DNA of 64,000 nucleotides from Deltaproteobacteria bacterium UBA6106 (GCA_002428485.1 DIWM01000048.1:69162-133161), one strand, 5' to 3'. Positions 33,448 through 42,993 are shown, numbered from the stretch's first letter. A program made the numbers and translations. The notes: a model not told the origin generated them from the letters alone.

Positions 33448-35655
33448 CTACATCAGCGGTTCCATCGTCAGGCAGGGGTGCCCCTTCTGTGTTATATGCC
33501 CGATCACCTCTTCCTCTGTTTTGGCCACCGTCTCATCGGCTATCATTTCAGGAAAATCAGGGATGCCGAGCTCTTCGCCCCTCTTCCTGAGGCGGTCCAT
33601 GATCTCTTCCTTGAGCCTTCTGGGCATCCATGCTATCCTCAGCAAACCGCCGTCGCCTTTCAGGAATTTCTTCTGGGTAATGTTATATTTGCTGTGGCCG
33701 AGGAAGCCCGGGGTCTGCGCACCGCCCCCGACGGAGCCTGCAAGGGTTGTAAATTTCATGCCGCAGGGCGTCATATCGTTAAAATCCCTGTCAACGGTCA
33801 TGATCCCGTTGCACATGGGGAGGATCGCCGCTATGCACTCGCAGCAGCCGCATGTTGTCATCGGGTCCACCATGAGGCTGTAAAGGCTCACGCTCTCTAT
33901 CTTCTGCCTCGACGCCTTCCTGACATAATCGTTGCACCCGTTGAACTGCCCGTAACGCTCATCGATGCACTCGCCTTTCTGTATGGGCTGGTTCGGACCT
34001 TCAGGATTTATCTCATACGCCGCCCGGCAGTCCAGCCAGTTGTACGCGCCGCAAAGACCTGTCCTCTCGGGGCTTATAACGCAGACGTGGTTTGGCGCAA
34101 AGGACTGACAGAGTACGCATGAATAGAAGGTCTCGATGCTTTCATCGGTCATGCCCTCGATGCGCGCATCCCTGTGATCATAGGAAGCGCGGGCCTTTTC
34201 AAGGACCCCTCTGACCTGTTCTTCCACGGTGTATATCTTTATCTGTACCTTATCAAAAATAGCGCCGAAATCCTGATGATATTTCGCGTGAATGATCCTG
34301 CCGATATGTTCAAGCCTGAAACCTTTTTCTACGGCCTGCTTCGAGATCCGTATCCATGCAATATCCCTCTGCCCGATGTGCATGATCCCCTGGGCCTGGT
34401 TGATCAGGTGGTGGTTCTGCCTTTCGAGGATCGGTTCAAAATCATCCTGGAAATTCCTCCCTGCCACCTCTGCCACCATGGCAAAATGGAGCCTCATCCC
34501 CGGCTGCACATCGCCTACATCAGGGCCGATCACTTCCACTTTTCCGTCTTCCACCTCTTCCATTCTTTTCGTCGTCGTCCACTCGACTGCGACGGTCCTT
34601 CCGCCTCCCATCTCGAGATAAATATCCTCTCCGCGGACACGCTCGCCTTCGAAGGCCGGCCCGTAAGATACGGGGATAGGCACGCTTGCCACCTGTACCC
34701 TTAGCCCCCTCACCTCAACCGCCTTTTGCACTATCTGTTCATGGGGGATATTGGAGACAACATGTTCATAGGTGCATATGCCCGTGGGCAGCACCTCCGG
34801 GATCGGCGTGTCGGCGATGGTGGGGAATCCCCAGTTGATAGCCCCGGCGGCGTTGGCATACCATTCGTCGGTCACATCCCCGAGGGCGAGCACAAAGGCA
34901 TATGTCCTGTCTTTGTTGTAGATGAGGTTTCTCCTGTAGTCGCCCGGCTTGATGCCGCCGAAGGCCATGGCAACACGGCAAGCAAAGCCTATAGCAAAAA
35001 CCGCCTGGTAAATGTCGGGCCCGAAGGAAACGAGCCTGGTGGGCCAGCCGATCTGAATACCTGCTTCAATAAGCTGCTGCGAGAACCTTTTCCCTCCGTT
35101 ATCAGCACACATAAATACATAAAGATTCTTTTCCTGCAGCTCAAGGGCAATCCTCGCCGCTGTCTGTGAATCAGGAGCAGCCCCGACAATGGCCGCAAAG
35201 CCGGGCGCCGTTCCGTCAACGAACTCGACGCCTCTTTTTCTGAATATGACGTCGTTCGCCGCGCCGAGCCATACCGTCGCTTCGGTCGGATCTTCGCTGT
35301 TCGCTGCGTAGACATTAGGTTCCTCAAGATAGCGGATCGCTTCGATCATCTCTTCGGCGAAAAACGTCGCCATACCCGCATCCAGGGAGGGAGCAAGGTA
35401 TGGAAGGGGGGTGTTCTCGCGGACAGGCGAGGGTATCATCTTTTTGCATATATCAAGGACGCTGCGCATATCTTCTACCCTTGAAACGCCGATGCCGGTC
35501 ACGGCGTAGATGATCGGGAGATAATAGGCCGTATTGGGAAAACCGACCTCCTGCCTGGGGCCAAACCTCTCAAGCGCCTCGCAATACTTCTCTTCGGCCT
35601 TATGGAATATCTTGTGCGCGCCCCTGATGGCCGCAGATGCTATAATCTTCGACAT
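33448..35655 (-). CDS. acsB: Acetyl-CoA synthase (CO-methylating), bacterial full-length form
   Basis: AcsB makes acetyl-CoA from CO, a corrinoid-bound methyl group and CoA at the A-cluster. The 735-residue protein has the full bacterial length, including the N-terminal domain that contacts CODH and the tunnel. The 4Fe-4S ligands are Cys513, Cys516, Cys525 and Cys535 (VLCQSFAPNHVC region), and the nickel ligands are Cys602 and Cys604 in TCGCCECI. All key residues are present. It starts 13 bases after cooS with AAGGAGG, so the two are coupled. Confidence 0.97.
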   Translation of the reverse strand: MSKIIASAAIRGAHKIFHKAEEKYCEALERFGPRQEVGFPNTAYYLPIIYAVTGIGVSRVEDMRSVLDICKKMIPSPVRENTPLPYLAPSLDAGMATFFAEEMIEAIRYLEEPNVYAANSEDPTEATVWLGAANDVIFRKRGVEFVDGTAPGFAAIVGAAPDSQTAARIALELQEKNLYVFMCADNGGKRFSQQLIEAGIQIGWPTRLVSFGPDIYQAVFAIGFACRVAMAFGGIKPGDYRRNLIYNKDRTYAFVLALGDVTDEWYANAAGAINWGFPTIADTPIPEVLPTGICTYEHVVSNIPHEQIVQKAVEVRGLRVQVASVPIPVSYGPAFEGERVRGEDIYLEMGGGRTVAVEWTTTKRMEEVEDGKVEVIGPDVGDVQPGMRLHFAMVAEVAGRNFQDDFEPILERQNHHLINQAQGIMHIGQRDIAWIRISKQAVEKGFRLEHIGRIIHAKYHQDFGAIFDKVQIKIYTVEEQVRGVLEKARASYDHRDARIEGMTDESIETFYSCVLCQSFAPNHVCVISPERTGLCGAYNWLDCRAAYEINPEGPNQPIQKGECIDERYGQFNGCNDYVRKASRQKIESVSLYSLMVDPMTTCGCCECIAAILPMCNGIMTVDRDFNDMTPCGMKFTTLAGSVGGGAQTPGFLGHSKYNITQKKFLKGDGGLLRIAWMPRRLKEEIMDRLRKRGEELGIPDFPEMIADETVAKTEEEVIGHITQKGHPCLTMEPLM

Positions 35656-35668
35656 CCCCTCTTCCTCC

Positions 35669-37615
35669 TTAGTCCAATGCCCTTCTCATCGCCATATCAA
35701 AGAGCACCCGGTCTCTTGCCTTGTCTATGCCGAGCGCCTTTCTCTTTTTATCGATGTGCCGGATCATCAGCTGAGCCGCCTGCACGGGATCAGGCTCAAA
35801 GGCCCACATGCCTTTGTAGAGCTCCTCGTACTCTTCGAAGAGGTGGCGAGTGACCTTTTCGCTTCCCGCGGTGGGCCAGGTAGTCCCGAAGACGGTATAA
35901 ACACCTGATGCGACAAAGTACTGGCCTATGGAAATGGCCTTCTCGCTCATCCATTCCGGCGCCGCGCCTGCCGCCGGAAGGTCGCTTATGTCATCGCCGA
36001 GGCCGCCTTCTTTTACCATTGCCGTTGCTGCCATGAGTATCCTTGAGTTATCGACACAGGAACCGAGGTGGAGCACGGGCGGTATCCCTACTGCCTCGCA
36101 GACCTCTGCAAGCCCTGAGCCGCCATAGAGCTTCGCCGCCTCAGGCGTAAGGAGCCCCTCCTTGCCGCAGGCCATGGCGGCGCAGCCCGTTGTAAGAACA
36201 ATAACATCATTTTTGATAAGCTCTTTTATCATCGCGATGTGTCCTGAATCGTGCGGGGTCCTGACATTATTGCAGCCGACGACGCCTGCCACGCCCCGTA
36301 TGCGTCCGTTCATGATATTGTCATTCAAAGGCCTGTAGCTTGCCCTGAAAAGGCCGCCGAGAAGATAATTGATCGTCTCGTGGCTGAAGCCTACCACCAT
36401 ATCTTGGCGCGCGTCAGGTATATAGACCGCGTGCCTTCTGTTGGGATAGTTCTCTATCGCCATCTTCAGTATCTTCTTCGCCGTATCAAGGCCATCCTCA
36501 GGGTGGAATTCGATATGGGTCGCGCCCTCGATCATGGCCCTGTCCGACGTCGTGATGAGCCGCGTATGAAAACATTCTGCCACGCTCTGAAGGCCCTGCA
36601 TCTCGCACTGGACATCAACGGTCATAAGCTCCACGGCCCCTGTTACAAGCGCCAGTTCCTGCTGGAGAAAATTCCCTGCGCAGGGGATCCCGTGCCTCAT
36701 CAGGATCTCGTTCGCAGAGCAGCACATACCGGCGAGGTTTATCCCTTTGGCTCCCGTTTTCTCAGCCAGCCTCCTGATCTCCGGGTCCCTGCTCGCAACG
36801 ACAAGGAGCTCCGGGAGAAGCGGCTCGTGTCCGTGCACAACGACGTTCACGTGGTCTTCCTTGAGGACGCCAAGGTTGATGCTCCCCAGGACTGGCACGG
36901 GCGTGCCGAACATGATGTCCTGCAGGTCCGTGGAGATCATCGAGCCTCCCCATCCGTCCGCAAGCGCTGCCCTCGACGCCTGCTGAAGGAGGTGCCTGTA
37001 ATCCTGATCGACGCCCATGTGGGTGCGGTGCATGATCTCAACGATTTCCCTGTCAACACCGCGCGGGGTCACGCCGAGCTTCCTCCACAGCTCCTGCCTT
37101 TTCAAAGGCGCTTTTCCTATGTTAACAAGCTCCCCTTCCTGCCTCCCGAATTCATTCAGGGCCTTCTCGCCAAGTTCCCTGGCTATGTCGCCGATTTCAC
37201 GTCCTTCAACGGCAATGCCGAAATCAAGGGCTACGGCGAGCAGCTTTATTTCGTCTTTGATCGTAAAACCCTGCGCCTCCCCCCTGGCTGTTTTGATGAA
37301 CGTCTGCACCACCTCGCGTGCGTGGTCAGAGTGCGCTGCTGCTCCTGCCGCTACCTTTCTGGCAAAATTTCTTGCCACGATCGTTTCGATCGTGGCGCCG
37401 CAGACACCGACCCTCACTTTGCCCTCGCCTTTCTTAGGCCGGGGCAGCCGGCAGGGGCCCATGGAGCAGATCTTGCAGCAGCTCTCCTCAACGCCGATAG
37501 GGCACGGCTTTAATTCATCCGCCCGCGAGAACACAGTGCTTATATTTTCTCTTTCCGCCTTATCGATCAGTTCTACGGTCGCCTTGTCGATACTTTTCAG
37601 TTTCTCTTCAGGCAT
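35669..37615 (-). CDS. cooS: Anaerobic carbon monoxide dehydrogenase, catalytic subunit
   Basis: CooS (AcsA) interconverts CO2 and CO at a nickel-iron-sulfur C-cluster. The 648-residue protein has the D-cluster cysteines Cys38 and Cys46 and the B-cluster cysteines Cys47, Cys50, Cys55 and Cys72 near the N-terminus (CPIGVEESCCKIC), plus C-cluster motifs such as CCSANEILMRHG and HLGSCVDNSRI. It is the ACS-partner type rather than the CooF-linked monofunctional type, as shown by its neighbours. GGAGGT precedes the ATG; an upstream repeat gap of 160 bases separates it from acsD. Confidence 0.96.
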   Translation of the reverse strand: MPEEKLKSIDKATVELIDKAERENISTVFSRADELKPCPIGVEESCCKICSMGPCRLPRPKKGEGKVRVGVCGATIETIVARNFARKVAAGAAAHSDHAREVVQTFIKTARGEAQGFTIKDEIKLLAVALDFGIAVEGREIGDIARELGEKALNEFGRQEGELVNIGKAPLKRQELWRKLGVTPRGVDREIVEIMHRTHMGVDQDYRHLLQQASRAALADGWGGSMISTDLQDIMFGTPVPVLGSINLGVLKEDHVNVVVHGHEPLLPELLVVASRDPEIRRLAEKTGAKGINLAGMCCSANEILMRHGIPCAGNFLQQELALVTGAVELMTVDVQCEMQGLQSVAECFHTRLITTSDRAMIEGATHIEFHPEDGLDTAKKILKMAIENYPNRRHAVYIPDARQDMVVGFSHETINYLLGGLFRASYRPLNDNIMNGRIRGVAGVVGCNNVRTPHDSGHIAMIKELIKNDVIVLTTGCAAMACGKEGLLTPEAAKLYGGSGLAEVCEAVGIPPVLHLGSCVDNSRILMAATAMVKEGGLGDDISDLPAAGAAPEWMSEKAISIGQYFVASGVYTVFGTTWPTAGSEKVTRHLFEEYEELYKGMWAFEPDPVQAAQLMIRHIDKKRKALGIDKARDRVLFDMAMRRALD

Positions 37616-37621
37616 CGTACC

Positions 37622-37768
37622 TCCATAAATACTCGTAAGCCGTGAGGCGTAAAAACCGGCTCATAGTTCATGGCTGATGGCTCATAGCTGATAGCCGAAG
37701 AAGTCGTCAACGTCGAATATCGAATTTGCCATGAGCCAAGAGCTACGAGCCATGAGCTGGTCCTTTTC
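37622..37768. repeat. Intergenic repeats between acsD and cooS
   Basis: CGTAAGCCGTGAGGCGTAAA (37632-37652), GGCTCATAGTTCATGGCTGA (37660-37690), AACGTCGAATATCGAATTTG (37708-37728) and GCCATGAGCCAAGAGCTACG (37729-37762). Three families in 150 bases, inside an operon. Confidence 0.8.
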
Positions 37769-37775
37769 ATTATTC

Positions 37776-38723
37776 TCATCCCATCAACTCCCCGATCATC
37801 TCCTTCACCAGCTTTACGCTCTCGGGGTGCCTCATGATAACGATATCCGCGCCCGCGAAGGCAAGGCTCATGGCGGTGATCGACTCCATGAGGATGGACC
37901 GTTTTATCTCGTCTCCAAGCTTCTCATCATCTTTTCCTGTTAATCGCGCCTCTCTTGTCTTCCATACCTCATGGGCAAGGTTGCAGACAACAGGGCGCTG
38001 CAGCTTCACGTCCTCCTGCGTCAACGCGGCCATCCTGTCTCTCTCGATCACAGAGTACGTATATTCAAGCCCGTAGCCAAGCCCGCCCGTCGTGGGGTCC
38101 ATGAGGACCTTCTCATCAGGCACGCCCAGGTTTCCCAGGAGTATGTTAAGTTGCTTCGCGAGGTTTACATCGATGGGGGTTGACGCCATCACGACCTGGC
38201 CATAGCCGATCGCCATAGCCCCGATCTGCTTATAGTTCTTCTCCGAGACAGGGCCGATGGCGACATTCTTTCCCTCGCATACCTCTGCTATCTTCCGCAG
38301 CAGGTCGGCGTCCTTGTCGTCATTCGCCGTCCCCCAGATGATAAGCGGGACATCGATGGCATGAACAACATCCTGAACGACCCGGACGACGTCATCAACA
38401 GGCCTGTCCATACCGTTCGGGTCAGCGCTTTTCAGTTGAAGGGCGATCATTTCGGCCCCATAGACATCGATGGACTTTCTTGCCCAGGCAGCAGGATCAT
38501 GGATAACATCCCTGTACGGTTCTATTGCCCATTCCTGCCAGTCATCAGGCCTATGGTCCCAGACCTCGAAGGCTATTCTTGCGGGATTCGGCATCTCCCC
38601 TTCAAAACGATAGAAGGGGTAGCAGGTCGCGCCGCCAACCCTGACGGCCTTCTGCCCTGTCCCGATGGTAATCTCCTGTATCTTCCCCGTGTATTTGATC
38701 TTCGGTATCTCAAATCCCATCAT
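37776..38723 (-). CDS. acsD: CODH/ACS corrinoid iron-sulfur protein, small (delta) subunit
   Basis: Small subunit of the corrinoid iron-sulfur protein, 315 residues, a TIM-barrel that caps the cobamide of AcsC. Conserved segments include the N-terminal GFEIPKIKYTGKIQEI, the WDHRPDDWQEWAIEPY region and the DPTTGGLGYGLEYTYSV loop. It overlaps the upstream 71-residue gene by four bases (ATGA), so the two are translationally coupled. A 160-base repeat gap follows before cooS. Confidence 0.94.
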   Translation of the reverse strand: MMGFEIPKIKYTGKIQEITIGTGQKAVRVGGATCYPFYRFEGEMPNPARIAFEVWDHRPDDWQEWAIEPYRDVIHDPAAWARKSIDVYGAEMIALQLKSADPNGMDRPVDDVVRVVQDVVHAIDVPLIIWGTANDDKDADLLRKIAEVCEGKNVAIGPVSEKNYKQIGAMAIGYGQVVMASTPIDVNLAKQLNILLGNLGVPDEKVLMDPTTGGLGYGLEYTYSVIERDRMAALTQEDVKLQRPVVCNLAHEVWKTREARLTGKDDEKLGDEIKRSILMESITAMSLAFAGADIVIMRHPESVKLVKEMIGELMG

Positions 38724-38935
38724 GCCTCCTGTTTTCTCTTCTCACTTCCATACCATTCTTTGCTGTACCAGTACCGGAGCGCCGTCCTTATATAACGCAA
38801 TGCATCTTCACGGCTTCCGAGCTTTGACCTCCAGTCCCCCCTCTCGTCAGGCTTGCCTTCCTCATAGGTTGGACCCAGGACCTTCACCTTTTTGCCGGAA
38901 AAATCCTCTTTTTCTTCGTACTGATAATCAGACAT
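38720..38935 (-). CDS. Small protein coupled to acsD (71 aa)
   Basis: I do not recognise this protein. From the ATG at 38935 it is 71 residues, acidic at the N-terminus (MSDYQYEEKEDFSGKKVKVL) and helical with aromatic residues near the end (DALRYIRTALRYWYSKEWYG). GGAGGTAAG precedes this ATG. An upstream in-frame start at 38983 would only add repeat-encoded residues (MDQIDKIDQIDQIGG). Its stop overlaps the acsD start (ATGA) within the CODH/ACS operon, so it may be an assembly factor or accessory subunit, which is inference from context. Confidence 0.7.
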   Translation of the reverse strand: MSDYQYEEKEDFSGKKVKVLGPTYEEGKPDERGDWRSKLGSREDALRYIRTALRYWYSKEWYGSEKRKQEA

Positions 38936-38939
38936 CTTA

Positions 38940-39055
38940 CCTCCAATCTGGTCTATCTGGTCTATTTTGTCTATCTGGTCCATTTGGTCTATTTCGTCTG
39001 TCTGGTCTGTTTCTTTTTAACGTTGAACGTTGAACCTTGAACATTGAACAGATTC
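38940..39055. repeat. GGTCTATCTGGTCTATTT tandem repeats and TTGAAC units
   Basis: At least six degenerate GGTCTAT(C/T)T units run from 38946 to 39012, followed by ACGTTGAACGTTGAACCTTG and ATTGAAC (39020-39048). The array lies between folD and the 71-aa gene inside the operon. The same unit family occurs at 10845-10879. Confidence 0.85.
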
Positions 39056-39057
39056 TC

Positions 39058-39942
39058 CTACAAGCCATGAGCCAGTTTTGCCGCTTTCACCGTATTGAGC
39101 ATGAGCATCGTTATGGTCATGGGCCCTACGCCGCCCGGAACAGGTGTTATCGCCGATGCCTTTGTCTTCAGCCCTTCGAAGTCGGCATCGCCGCAGAGCT
39201 TTGCCTTTCCTTCCGGCGTCATCCCTATCCTGTTGACTCCCACATCTATGACAACCACACCTTCTTTCACCATATCCGCGGTGATCGCCTTCGGCTTTCC
39301 CGCTGCTACTATGAGGATATCGGCGCGTTTTGTATGGAATGCGAGGTCCTTCGTGCCTGTGTGGCACATCGTCACCGTGGCATTCGCCCCTTTTGCCTTC
39401 TGCATGAGCATCATGGCGATAGGCTTTCCGACGATATTGCTCCTTCCCACGACAACAACCTCAGCGCCGTCGGTATTCACGTTACTCCTTAAAAGAAGCT
39501 GCTGGATGCCGTAAGGCGTGCAGGGGTAAAACTTTGCCTCCCCTATCATGAGCCTTCCCACGTTGACGGGATGAAAGCCGTCAACGTCCTTGTCAGGGTC
39601 GATCGCGTAGAGCACCTTCGTCTCATTGATATGCTTCGGAAGAGGAAGCTGCACCAGGATGCCATGTATTCCGGGATCCTTGTTGTATTTGTCTATCAGC
39701 GCAAGGAGCTTCTCTTCGGAGACATCCTCAGGCTCATCATCCTGGAGCGAATAAAAACCGAGTTCCTTCGCTGTCTTCTGTTTCGCCGTCACATAGCTCA
39801 CCGATGCCGGGTTGCTTCCCACAATGATCGTGACAAGTCCCGGTATCAGTCCGTGGTCTGCCTTGAGGCGCGCCGTTTCCTCCTTCAGCTCTTCCCTGAT
39901 CTTCGATGCTATCTCGGTTCCGCTTATGATCTTCGCTTCCAT
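39058..39942 (-). CDS. folD: Bifunctional methylenetetrahydrofolate dehydrogenase/methenyltetrahydrofolate cyclohydrolase
   Basis: FolD interconverts methylene-, methenyl- and formyl-tetrahydrofolate, here as part of the Wood-Ljungdahl methyl branch. The 294-residue protein has the catalytic Tyr50 and Lys54 (SYVTAKQKTAKELG), the DVDGFHPVN loop, the PCTPYGI segment and the NADP-binding VVVVGRSNIVGKP. GGGAGGA precedes its ATG. Its last codons (KLAHGL) are formed from a GGCTCATGGCTTG unit of the intergenic repeat family. Confidence 0.96.
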   Translation of the reverse strand: MEAKIISGTEIASKIREELKEETARLKADHGLIPGLVTIIVGSNPASVSYVTAKQKTAKELGFYSLQDDEPEDVSEEKLLALIDKYNKDPGIHGILVQLPLPKHINETKVLYAIDPDKDVDGFHPVNVGRLMIGEAKFYPCTPYGIQQLLLRSNVNTDGAEVVVVGRSNIVGKPIAMMLMQKAKGANATVTMCHTGTKDLAFHTKRADILIVAAGKPKAITADMVKEGVVVIDVGVNRIGMTPEGKAKLCGDADFEGLKTKASAITPVPGGVGPMTITMLMLNTVKAAKLAHGL

Positions 39943-40002
39943 GATTCCTCCCGGCCTTTACATTAACATGCAATCGTTCAAACGATCTGTCAAGACGTTC
40001 CG

Positions 40003-40770
40003 CTATCCGCTGCCCTTCAATGTTGCATCGAATATCCTGTATGCGTCAGCAAGGGCAGCAGAATCCTTGCCGAGATCGAAGATCGTCTTCCCATCCAGTT
40101 CATTCGACAGGAGCACCTCGTCGTTACGAATCGTTCCTGCCAGGGTTATGCCCTTCCCCGACGCAATCCCGTCAAGAGCAGATGCGTTCTTCGCATCTAT
40201 GCGGTTCACAATAGTATAGGCATTGCCGATGCGCAGCTTCAGCTCGCTGATAAGCTGGTGAATGCGGCCTGCCGTCGCAAGGCCCCTCTGGGTAGGGTCC
40301 GATATGACGTACAGCCTGTCTACGTCCTGCGTAACGAGCCTGTTCATGTGTTCCATGCCCGCTTCATTATCTACGACAACGTAAGAATAATTCGCCTTGA
40401 GTGCGTCGATGGACTGCTTTGCGATCGCGTTCGCGGCGCAATAGCACCCGGGCCCCTCGGGCCTCCCCATGACAAGGAGATCAAAGCCTTTTTGTTCCAC
40501 GATCGCCTCGTGGACCTTGTATTCAAACCAGACATCCTTGGTCATGCCCGTGGGAACATCCTTTTTCAATAGCTCCCTTGCCTCGCCGATCGTATTTTTC
40601 ACGGTCACTCCGAGCACTTCGTTGAAGTTGGAGTTGGGGTCCACATCGACTGCGAGGACAGGCCCGTCGCCCACCTCTTCGACGAGGTACCGTACGAGCA
40701 ATCCTCCTACCGTTGTCTTCCCCACCCCGCCCTTACCGGCGACGGCTATGACCTTTGGCTTTTTGTTCAC
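40003..40770 (-). CDS. cooC: CODH nickel-insertion ATPase (CooC/AcsF type)
   Basis: CooC-type MinD/ParA-like ATPase that delivers nickel to CODH (and to ACS in the AcsF form). The 255-residue protein has the deviant Walker A GKGGVGKTT (residues 12-20), the metal-binding Cys109-x-Cys111 (PGCYC) and VVVDNEAGMEH as Walker B. GTG start; TAAGGAGG, overlapping the acsV stop, provides the ribosome binding site. It lies second in the operon, between acsV and folD. Confidence 0.93.
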   Translation of the reverse strand: MNKKPKVIAVAGKGGVGKTTVGGLLVRYLVEEVGDGPVLAVDVDPNSNFNEVLGVTVKNTIGEARELLKKDVPTGMTKDVWFEYKVHEAIVEQKGFDLLVMGRPEGPGCYCAANAIAKQSIDALKANYSYVVVDNEAGMEHMNRLVTQDVDRLYVISDPTQRGLATAGRIHQLISELKLRIGNAYTIVNRIDAKNASALDGIASGKGITLAGTIRNDEVLLSNELDGKTIFDLGKDSAALADAYRIFDATLKGSG

Positions 40771-40785
40771 TCCCCTGCATCCTCC

Positions 40786-42855
40786 TTAACCACCGTTCTT
40801 CAATCGTTCCATTACGCCGGGGAAAAGATCCTGGTCTGTATGCGGCAGGAACATGGCTGCCACAAACTCGTCCATAAAGGACGTGCTGTTGGAAAGCTCG
40901 ATATTGGTCATGTTCCTTGCGACCCGCTCTGCCTCCCTTAAAAAACCCCTTGAAAAAGAGAACAGGCGGGCGCCGAGGAGCGAGCCGTTTCCTATAAAGA
41001 TAAATCTTTCCAGAGGCAATTCCGGCAGCAGTCCGATCACCTGCGCCCTCTCAATGTCTATGTAATGGCCGAAGCCTCCCGCGATGATCACCTTTTCCAT
41101 CTCCCCGTAAGAAAGCCCGGCATTATCGAGGAGCACCTTGCAGCCTGCATAGACCGCTGCCTTGGTCCTCACAAGGTTATCGATATCAACCTCGGTAATG
41201 ACGATGTCCCTTTCGACCTGGCTCTCCGGTGCATAGCAGATCACATACTCGTAACCGTCTTCACCGTGCCTTACCCTCGCCGTATCACGGTCCCTCCGGA
41301 ACTTACCGTTCTGATCGATGAGACCGGTCTCGATGAGGCCTGCGACAATATCGATCAATCCTGACCCGCAGATACCTGCGGGTTTTGTTTTACCGACCGT
41401 CAGGACCATCGGCTCATAGGTAACAGGATGGATCTTTACCTGTTCAATAGCGCCCTTCCCCGCCCTCATTCCGAATTTTATCCCGCCGCCCTCAAAGGCA
41501 GGTCCGGCAGAACAGGAGGCGCACATAAGCCAGTCCCTGTTCCCGAGCACTATCTCACCGTTTGTTCCTATGTCCATATAAAGCGAGACATTTTCTTTCT
41601 GGAACAAACCGCAACCGATCACACCGGCTACAATATCCCCACCGACATAGGACGACACGCATGGGGACACAAAGAGCCTTCCGTATTCGTTCAGTGTTAT
41701 TCCTATATCCTTTACCCTGACAGGCGGTATGACGATCCCCGAAGCGCCCTGCTCCGCCTCATTCTCTTCGCAGGCCTTCGGCGCCCCGTTGGCGTCTGTC
41801 GCTGCTCCTGACGGCGCAAAACCTGAAACACCGGATGCGAGAACCGGCGTGTACGGGGCAAGCATAATATATTTGGGGCTGACGCCCAGAAGAAGGTGGG
41901 TCATCGTTGTATTGCCTGCGCAGACGATATTGGTGATGTCTTCTGCCCGAATGCCGCCCATGCTCAGAAGCTCTTTTATAAGGCCGTTCATCGTTTTGAC
42001 GAGGGCCTTCTGAAGCTTTTCCAGGCCCCCTTTCTTCTGCGCACACATTATCCTCGCAATAACATCCTCGCCGTAGCGTATCTGACCGTTGTAATCGGAC
42101 AATTCAGCGAGGGTGCAAAGGTCGAGGCCGTTATCCTTCCTCTCCGCAGCCTTCACAACACTGCAATTCGCGAGATCAAGGGCCTGCGCACTGATCGTCG
42201 TCGTCCCGATATCAAAGGCAATGGAATAATTTCTGTCCTCGGTGTTGCCGGGTTCCACGTTAATGATCCCGATCCCCCTGTCGGTCTCAATAACCGTTAA
42301 CGTTACCTTCCAGCCCGCCTCCCTCAATGTCGTGTTCAGCGCCTTAAGCACCTGGAAATCTATAGAAATTTCATTCCTGCCGTATCTCGCCTGGAATTCC
42401 CTCTCAAGGCGCCTTAAGTCGGACACGTTATCATCAGCAGACGGCCTTTGGAGCTCTATATAGCGCTTCGATACCGGCGGATCGACCTTCCACCCCCTGA
42501 TAAAATCCGTACTGCCAAAAGCAGAAAGGACATGAGGTATCTCCATCTTCCTCCTGAGCGCCATTCTGTCCACCTGCGATTCAGGGGGTATTTCCACGAC
42601 CGCATCCCCGTGAACCGTGGTCATACACGCAAGCCTTATCCCCGCGTCATAGTCTTCGCGGCTCACCTTTGAGTGTATGGGTGCGCTGGCCTGCCCTTCT
42701 ATGATCTTCACCCTGCATTTTCCGCACGTGCCATTGCCGCCGCAGGAGGCATTGATGTAGACATCGGACCTCATGGCAATTTCGAGCAGGTTGTCGCCTT
42801 CGTTTGCCGCTACTACCCGGTCTTCAGGAAGAAATTTTATTGTATATGCCGGCAT
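40786..42855 (-). CDS. acsV: Corrinoid-activation iron-sulfur protein (RACo/AcsV type)
   Basis: Reductive activator of the corrinoid iron-sulfur protein: it returns inactive Co(II) to Co(I) at the cost of ATP. The 689-residue protein has an N-terminal 2Fe-2S ferredoxin domain with Cys38, Cys44, Cys47 and Cys77 (ASCGGNGTCGKC), a linker, and a C-terminal ASKHA ATPase (DUF4445) with IAFDIGTTTISAQALDL and YMDIGTNGEIVLG. It is first in the CODH/ACS operon and divergent from the IclR gene. There is no Shine-Dalgarno before the ATG, which lies inside a 14-bp palindrome. Confidence 0.93.
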   Translation of the reverse strand: MPAYTIKFLPEDRVVAANEGDNLLEIAMRSDVYINASCGGNGTCGKCRVKIIEGQASAPIHSKVSREDYDAGIRLACMTTVHGDAVVEIPPESQVDRMALRRKMEIPHVLSAFGSTDFIRGWKVDPPVSKRYIELQRPSADDNVSDLRRLEREFQARYGRNEISIDFQVLKALNTTLREAGWKVTLTVIETDRGIGIINVEPGNTEDRNYSIAFDIGTTTISAQALDLANCSVVKAAERKDNGLDLCTLAELSDYNGQIRYGEDVIARIMCAQKKGGLEKLQKALVKTMNGLIKELLSMGGIRAEDITNIVCAGNTTMTHLLLGVSPKYIMLAPYTPVLASGVSGFAPSGAATDANGAPKACEENEAEQGASGIVIPPVRVKDIGITLNEYGRLFVSPCVSSYVGGDIVAGVIGCGLFQKENVSLYMDIGTNGEIVLGNRDWLMCASCSAGPAFEGGGIKFGMRAGKGAIEQVKIHPVTYEPMVLTVGKTKPAGICGSGLIDIVAGLIETGLIDQNGKFRRDRDTARVRHGEDGYEYVICYAPESQVERDIVITEVDIDNLVRTKAAVYAGCKVLLDNAGLSYGEMEKVIIAGGFGHYIDIERAQVIGLLPELPLERFIFIGNGSLLGARLFSFSRGFLREAERVARNMTNIELSNSTSFMDEFVAAMFLPHTDQDLFPGVMERLKNGG

Positions 42856-42857
42856 AT
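42844..42857. promoter_or_regulatory. Palindrome covering the acsV start codon
   Basis: ATATGCCGGCATAT is a perfect 14-bp inverted repeat; the acsV ATG is inside it. With no Shine-Dalgarno in front, it could act as an operator or as a structure controlling translation. It may also be chance. Confidence 0.35.
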
Positions 42858-42993
42858 TTTTAAATATCTGAATTGTAGCAGATTATCCCTCAATTTGAAA
42901 TATACTATATCTGTCAATATTCCTTTATTGCAAATATCTTATCAACAGTTCATTACCATAAACTTTGTAACACCTCTATTTTCTATAATTTTA

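Noticed and set aside
36251..37513. A 420-codon plus-strand open frame opposite cooS
   Set aside because: Antisense to the fully conserved CODH sequence, with no family resemblance and no ribosome binding site.
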